Made by a program: the position numbers and the translations under genes. From Edaphobacter paludis (lineage in GTDB: Bacteria; Acidobacteriota; Terriglobia; Terriglobales; Acidobacteriaceae): a stretch of DNA of 64,000 nucleotides. Within the stretch, counting starts at the first letter, position 1. Every line of letters begins with the position of its first letter. The DNA lies in the NCBI RefSeq assembly GCF_039993895.1, contig NZ_CP121194.1, forward strand, positions 2,542,001 to 2,606,000, written 5' to 3'. Shown here one piece after another: positions 62,699-64,000 of the stretch. The notes under the pieces were generated by a model. That model did not search any database. It was not told the DNA's origin and saw only the letters and a program-made list of their open reading frames with translations.

Positions 62699-64000
62699 TT
62701 AGTGCACCCAGAGCGAGCGTCCGAAGATCATGACGACAAGGATGGCGGCAGCGCCGAGCGCAAGCCATCCGGCATAGGAGCGAATGTTACCGGATTGGAC
62801 CCGGCGGGTAAGTGTGCTGAGGCCCCGGGTAGTAGCTCCAGCGAGAGCACCGGAGCCGTTGACCAGTCCAGTATCGACGAGGCCGCCCAAGATGAGGCGT
62901 GTGAACATAAGCAGCGGCGTGACGATGACGGCGCCGTAGATCTCGTCTACCCAATACTTGTTTTCAAGCAGTGAATAGATCGGCTTGACCTTGAGCGCGA
63001 GTGCAGCGGCGGTGCCGGGTTTTTTGTAATAGAAGAGCCACGCGAAGAAGAAGCCGATGGCCACCACAATCAGAGAGACAGCGGCCAGCGTAAGTTCGAG
63101 GCTGTGGCTTGCGGTGGTGGCGACTTCTGCGACGGCTCCGCTTCCGAAGACGGGATCGAGGAAGTTGCCGAACGCAACGTGTCCCCAGCCACCGACGAGG
63201 GAGAGAATGCCAAGGATCACCAGTGGAAGCAGCATGACCCATGGCGATTCGTGGACGCCGTGGGCGTGGGAATCATGGCTCTCGTGGCTGTGCGCATCGT
63301 GCGCGGCTTCTTCAAATCGTTCTTCGCCGAAGAAGGTCTTGAACCAGAGGCGGAACATGTAGAAGGACGTCATGCCTGCCGTGACGAGGCCGACGAGCCA
63401 CAGCAGCTTGGCGATGGGATTATCCGAGATAAAGGTCTGATAGAGAATCTCGTCCTTCGAGAAGAAACCCGCGAATGGCCAGATTCCGGCGATGGCGAAG
63501 ACGCCCGAGGTCATGGTCCAGAAGGTGATGGGGATGCGCTTGCGCAATCCACCCATGTTGCGCATGTCCTGTTCACCCGAGAGAGCGTGGATGACGGACC
63601 CGGCGGCGAGGAAGAGCAGCGCCTTAAAGAAGGCGTGCGTGAGCAGGTGGAAGATTCCGGCGGCGTAGGCTCCGACTCCGCAGGCGAGGAACATGTAGCC
63701 GAGTTGCGAGACGGTGGAGTAGGCGAGAACGCGTTTGATATCGTGCTGCACCATGCCGATGGAGGCGGCTACGATCGCGGTGGCCGCACCGATGATGGCT
63801 ACTACAATCAGCGCCGTGGCCGAGCGATCAAACAGCGTATGGCAGCGAGCGACCATGTAGATGCCTGCCGTGACCATCGTCGCGGCATGGATGAGGGCGG
63901 AGACAGGGGTGGGGCCTTCCATCGCGTCGGGTAGCCAGATGTAGAGAGGGATCTGCGCGGACTTTCCGGTGGCTCCAACTACAAGCAGAAGTGCGATAGC
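62699..64000 (-). CDS. nuoL: NADH-quinone oxidoreductase subunit L, C-terminal 433 residues (cut by window edge)
   Basis: The frame is open to the right edge. At the edge it reads 'GATGKSAQIPLYIWLPDAMEGPTPVSALIHAATMVTAGIYMV', the central channel block with its conserved Lys and His. 'MVQHDIKRVLAYSTVSQLGYMFLACG' follows. Toward the end, 'GNIRSYAGWLALGAAAILVVM' marks the distal C-terminal helices (the lateral arm precedes them). A His-rich loop ('HDAHSHESHDSHAHGVHES') lies between late helices. First of the nuoL-nuoM-nuoN genes seen. Confidence 0.95.
   Translation of the reverse strand, partial: AIALLLVVGATGKSAQIPLYIWLPDAMEGPTPVSALIHAATMVTAGIYMVARCHTLFDRSATALIVVAIIGAATAIVAASIGMVQHDIKRVLAYSTVSQLGYMFLACGVGAYAAGIFHLLTHAFFKALLFLAAGSVIHALSGEQDMRNMGGLRKRIPITFWTMTSGVFAIAGIWPFAGFFSKDEILYQTFISDNPIAKLLWLVGLVTAGMTSFYMFRLWFKTFFGEERFEEAAHDAHSHESHDSHAHGVHESPWVMLLPLVILGILSLVGGWGHVAFGNFLDPVFGSGAVAEVATTASHSLELTLAAVSLIVVAIGFFFAWLFYYKKPGTAAALALKVKPIYSLLENKYWVDEIYGAVIVTPLLMFTRLILGGLVDTGLVNGSGALAGATTRGLSTLTRRVQSGNIRSYAGWLALGAAAILVVMIFGRSLWVH

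Overview
The window looks like a chromosomal segment of an Acidobacteriota member, probably class Terriglobia (the Granulicella, Edaphobacter and Terriglobus group). I base this on a very long Oar-like TonB-dependent receptor with an N-terminal carboxypeptidase-regulatory-like domain, many secreted TPR proteins, a FecR/Trp-Gly-rich secreted protein, Tat-secreted glycoside hydrolases, a Cys/His-rich 'CRHIF...CYYHH' protein of a type I associate from memory with this class, and GC-rich codon use. No rRNA, CRISPR array, transposase or prophage gene was seen. The assignment is inference from content, not from a marker gene.

Layout. 1-2.8 kb: an APC-type permease and two tandem AhpD/carboxymuconolactone-decarboxylase-like proteins. 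2.9-11.4 kb: a fructan/fructose locus, with an outer-membrane TonB-type receptor, a secreted GH32 hydrolase and a TIM-barrel epimerase in one minus-strand run, a GntR-LacI hybrid regulator, and a divergent PfkB sugar kinase. A perfect inverted repeat lies between regulator and kinase. 11.8-17.2 kb: a compact phenylalanine/tyrosine degradation operon (hpd, phhA, hmgA, an unknown gene, fahA). It lacks maleylacetoacetate isomerase, and the unknown gene sits exactly at that step. 17.3-22 kb: a TPR protein split by a probable frameshift, a cyclic-nucleotide-domain histidine kinase, a RluA-like protein lacking the usual catalytic Asp, and a 37-residue membrane protein. 22.3-25.7 kb: a TPR gene whose 5' end carries a borrowed leader and a palindromic repeat, two small secreted proteins and a SprT-like metalloprotease.

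25.7-36.2 kb is mostly housekeeping: lgt-like, hpt, a flavin monooxygenase, deoC, an RsbU-type phosphatase, a bacterial SET-domain protein, and the dnaX-ybaB-recR replication/repair operon. 36.2-42.2 kb: a metallophosphoesterase, gpmI, the Cys/His-rich protein, a DUF2059 protein and enolase. Two lower-glycolysis genes therefore lie within 5 kb. 42.4-52.2 kb: a VirB10-like secreted protein, a Nudix hydrolase, a GH42 remnant with a large internal deletion, an intact GH127 enzyme, a TPR protein and a 1102-residue secreted protein of unknown function. The last two are divergent around a perfect CRP-type operator. 52.6-64 kb: tRNA-Leu(CAA), glgA, ksgA, a FecR-domain protein, ruvC with a coupled secreted protein, an Rrf2 regulator, a YmdB-type phosphodiesterase, and the nuoL-nuoM-nuoN end of a complex I operon cut by the window edge.

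The most interesting items are (a) the unknown protein translationally coupled to fahA, a candidate for the missing isomerase, (b) a roughly 100-bp 'hairpin + leader + start codons' unit present in two copies in front of unrelated genes, accompanied by a two-hairpin dispersed repeat, one copy of which has become coding sequence, and (c) the large secreted orphan with a CRP-type site. No single clearly new defence or mobile system was found.
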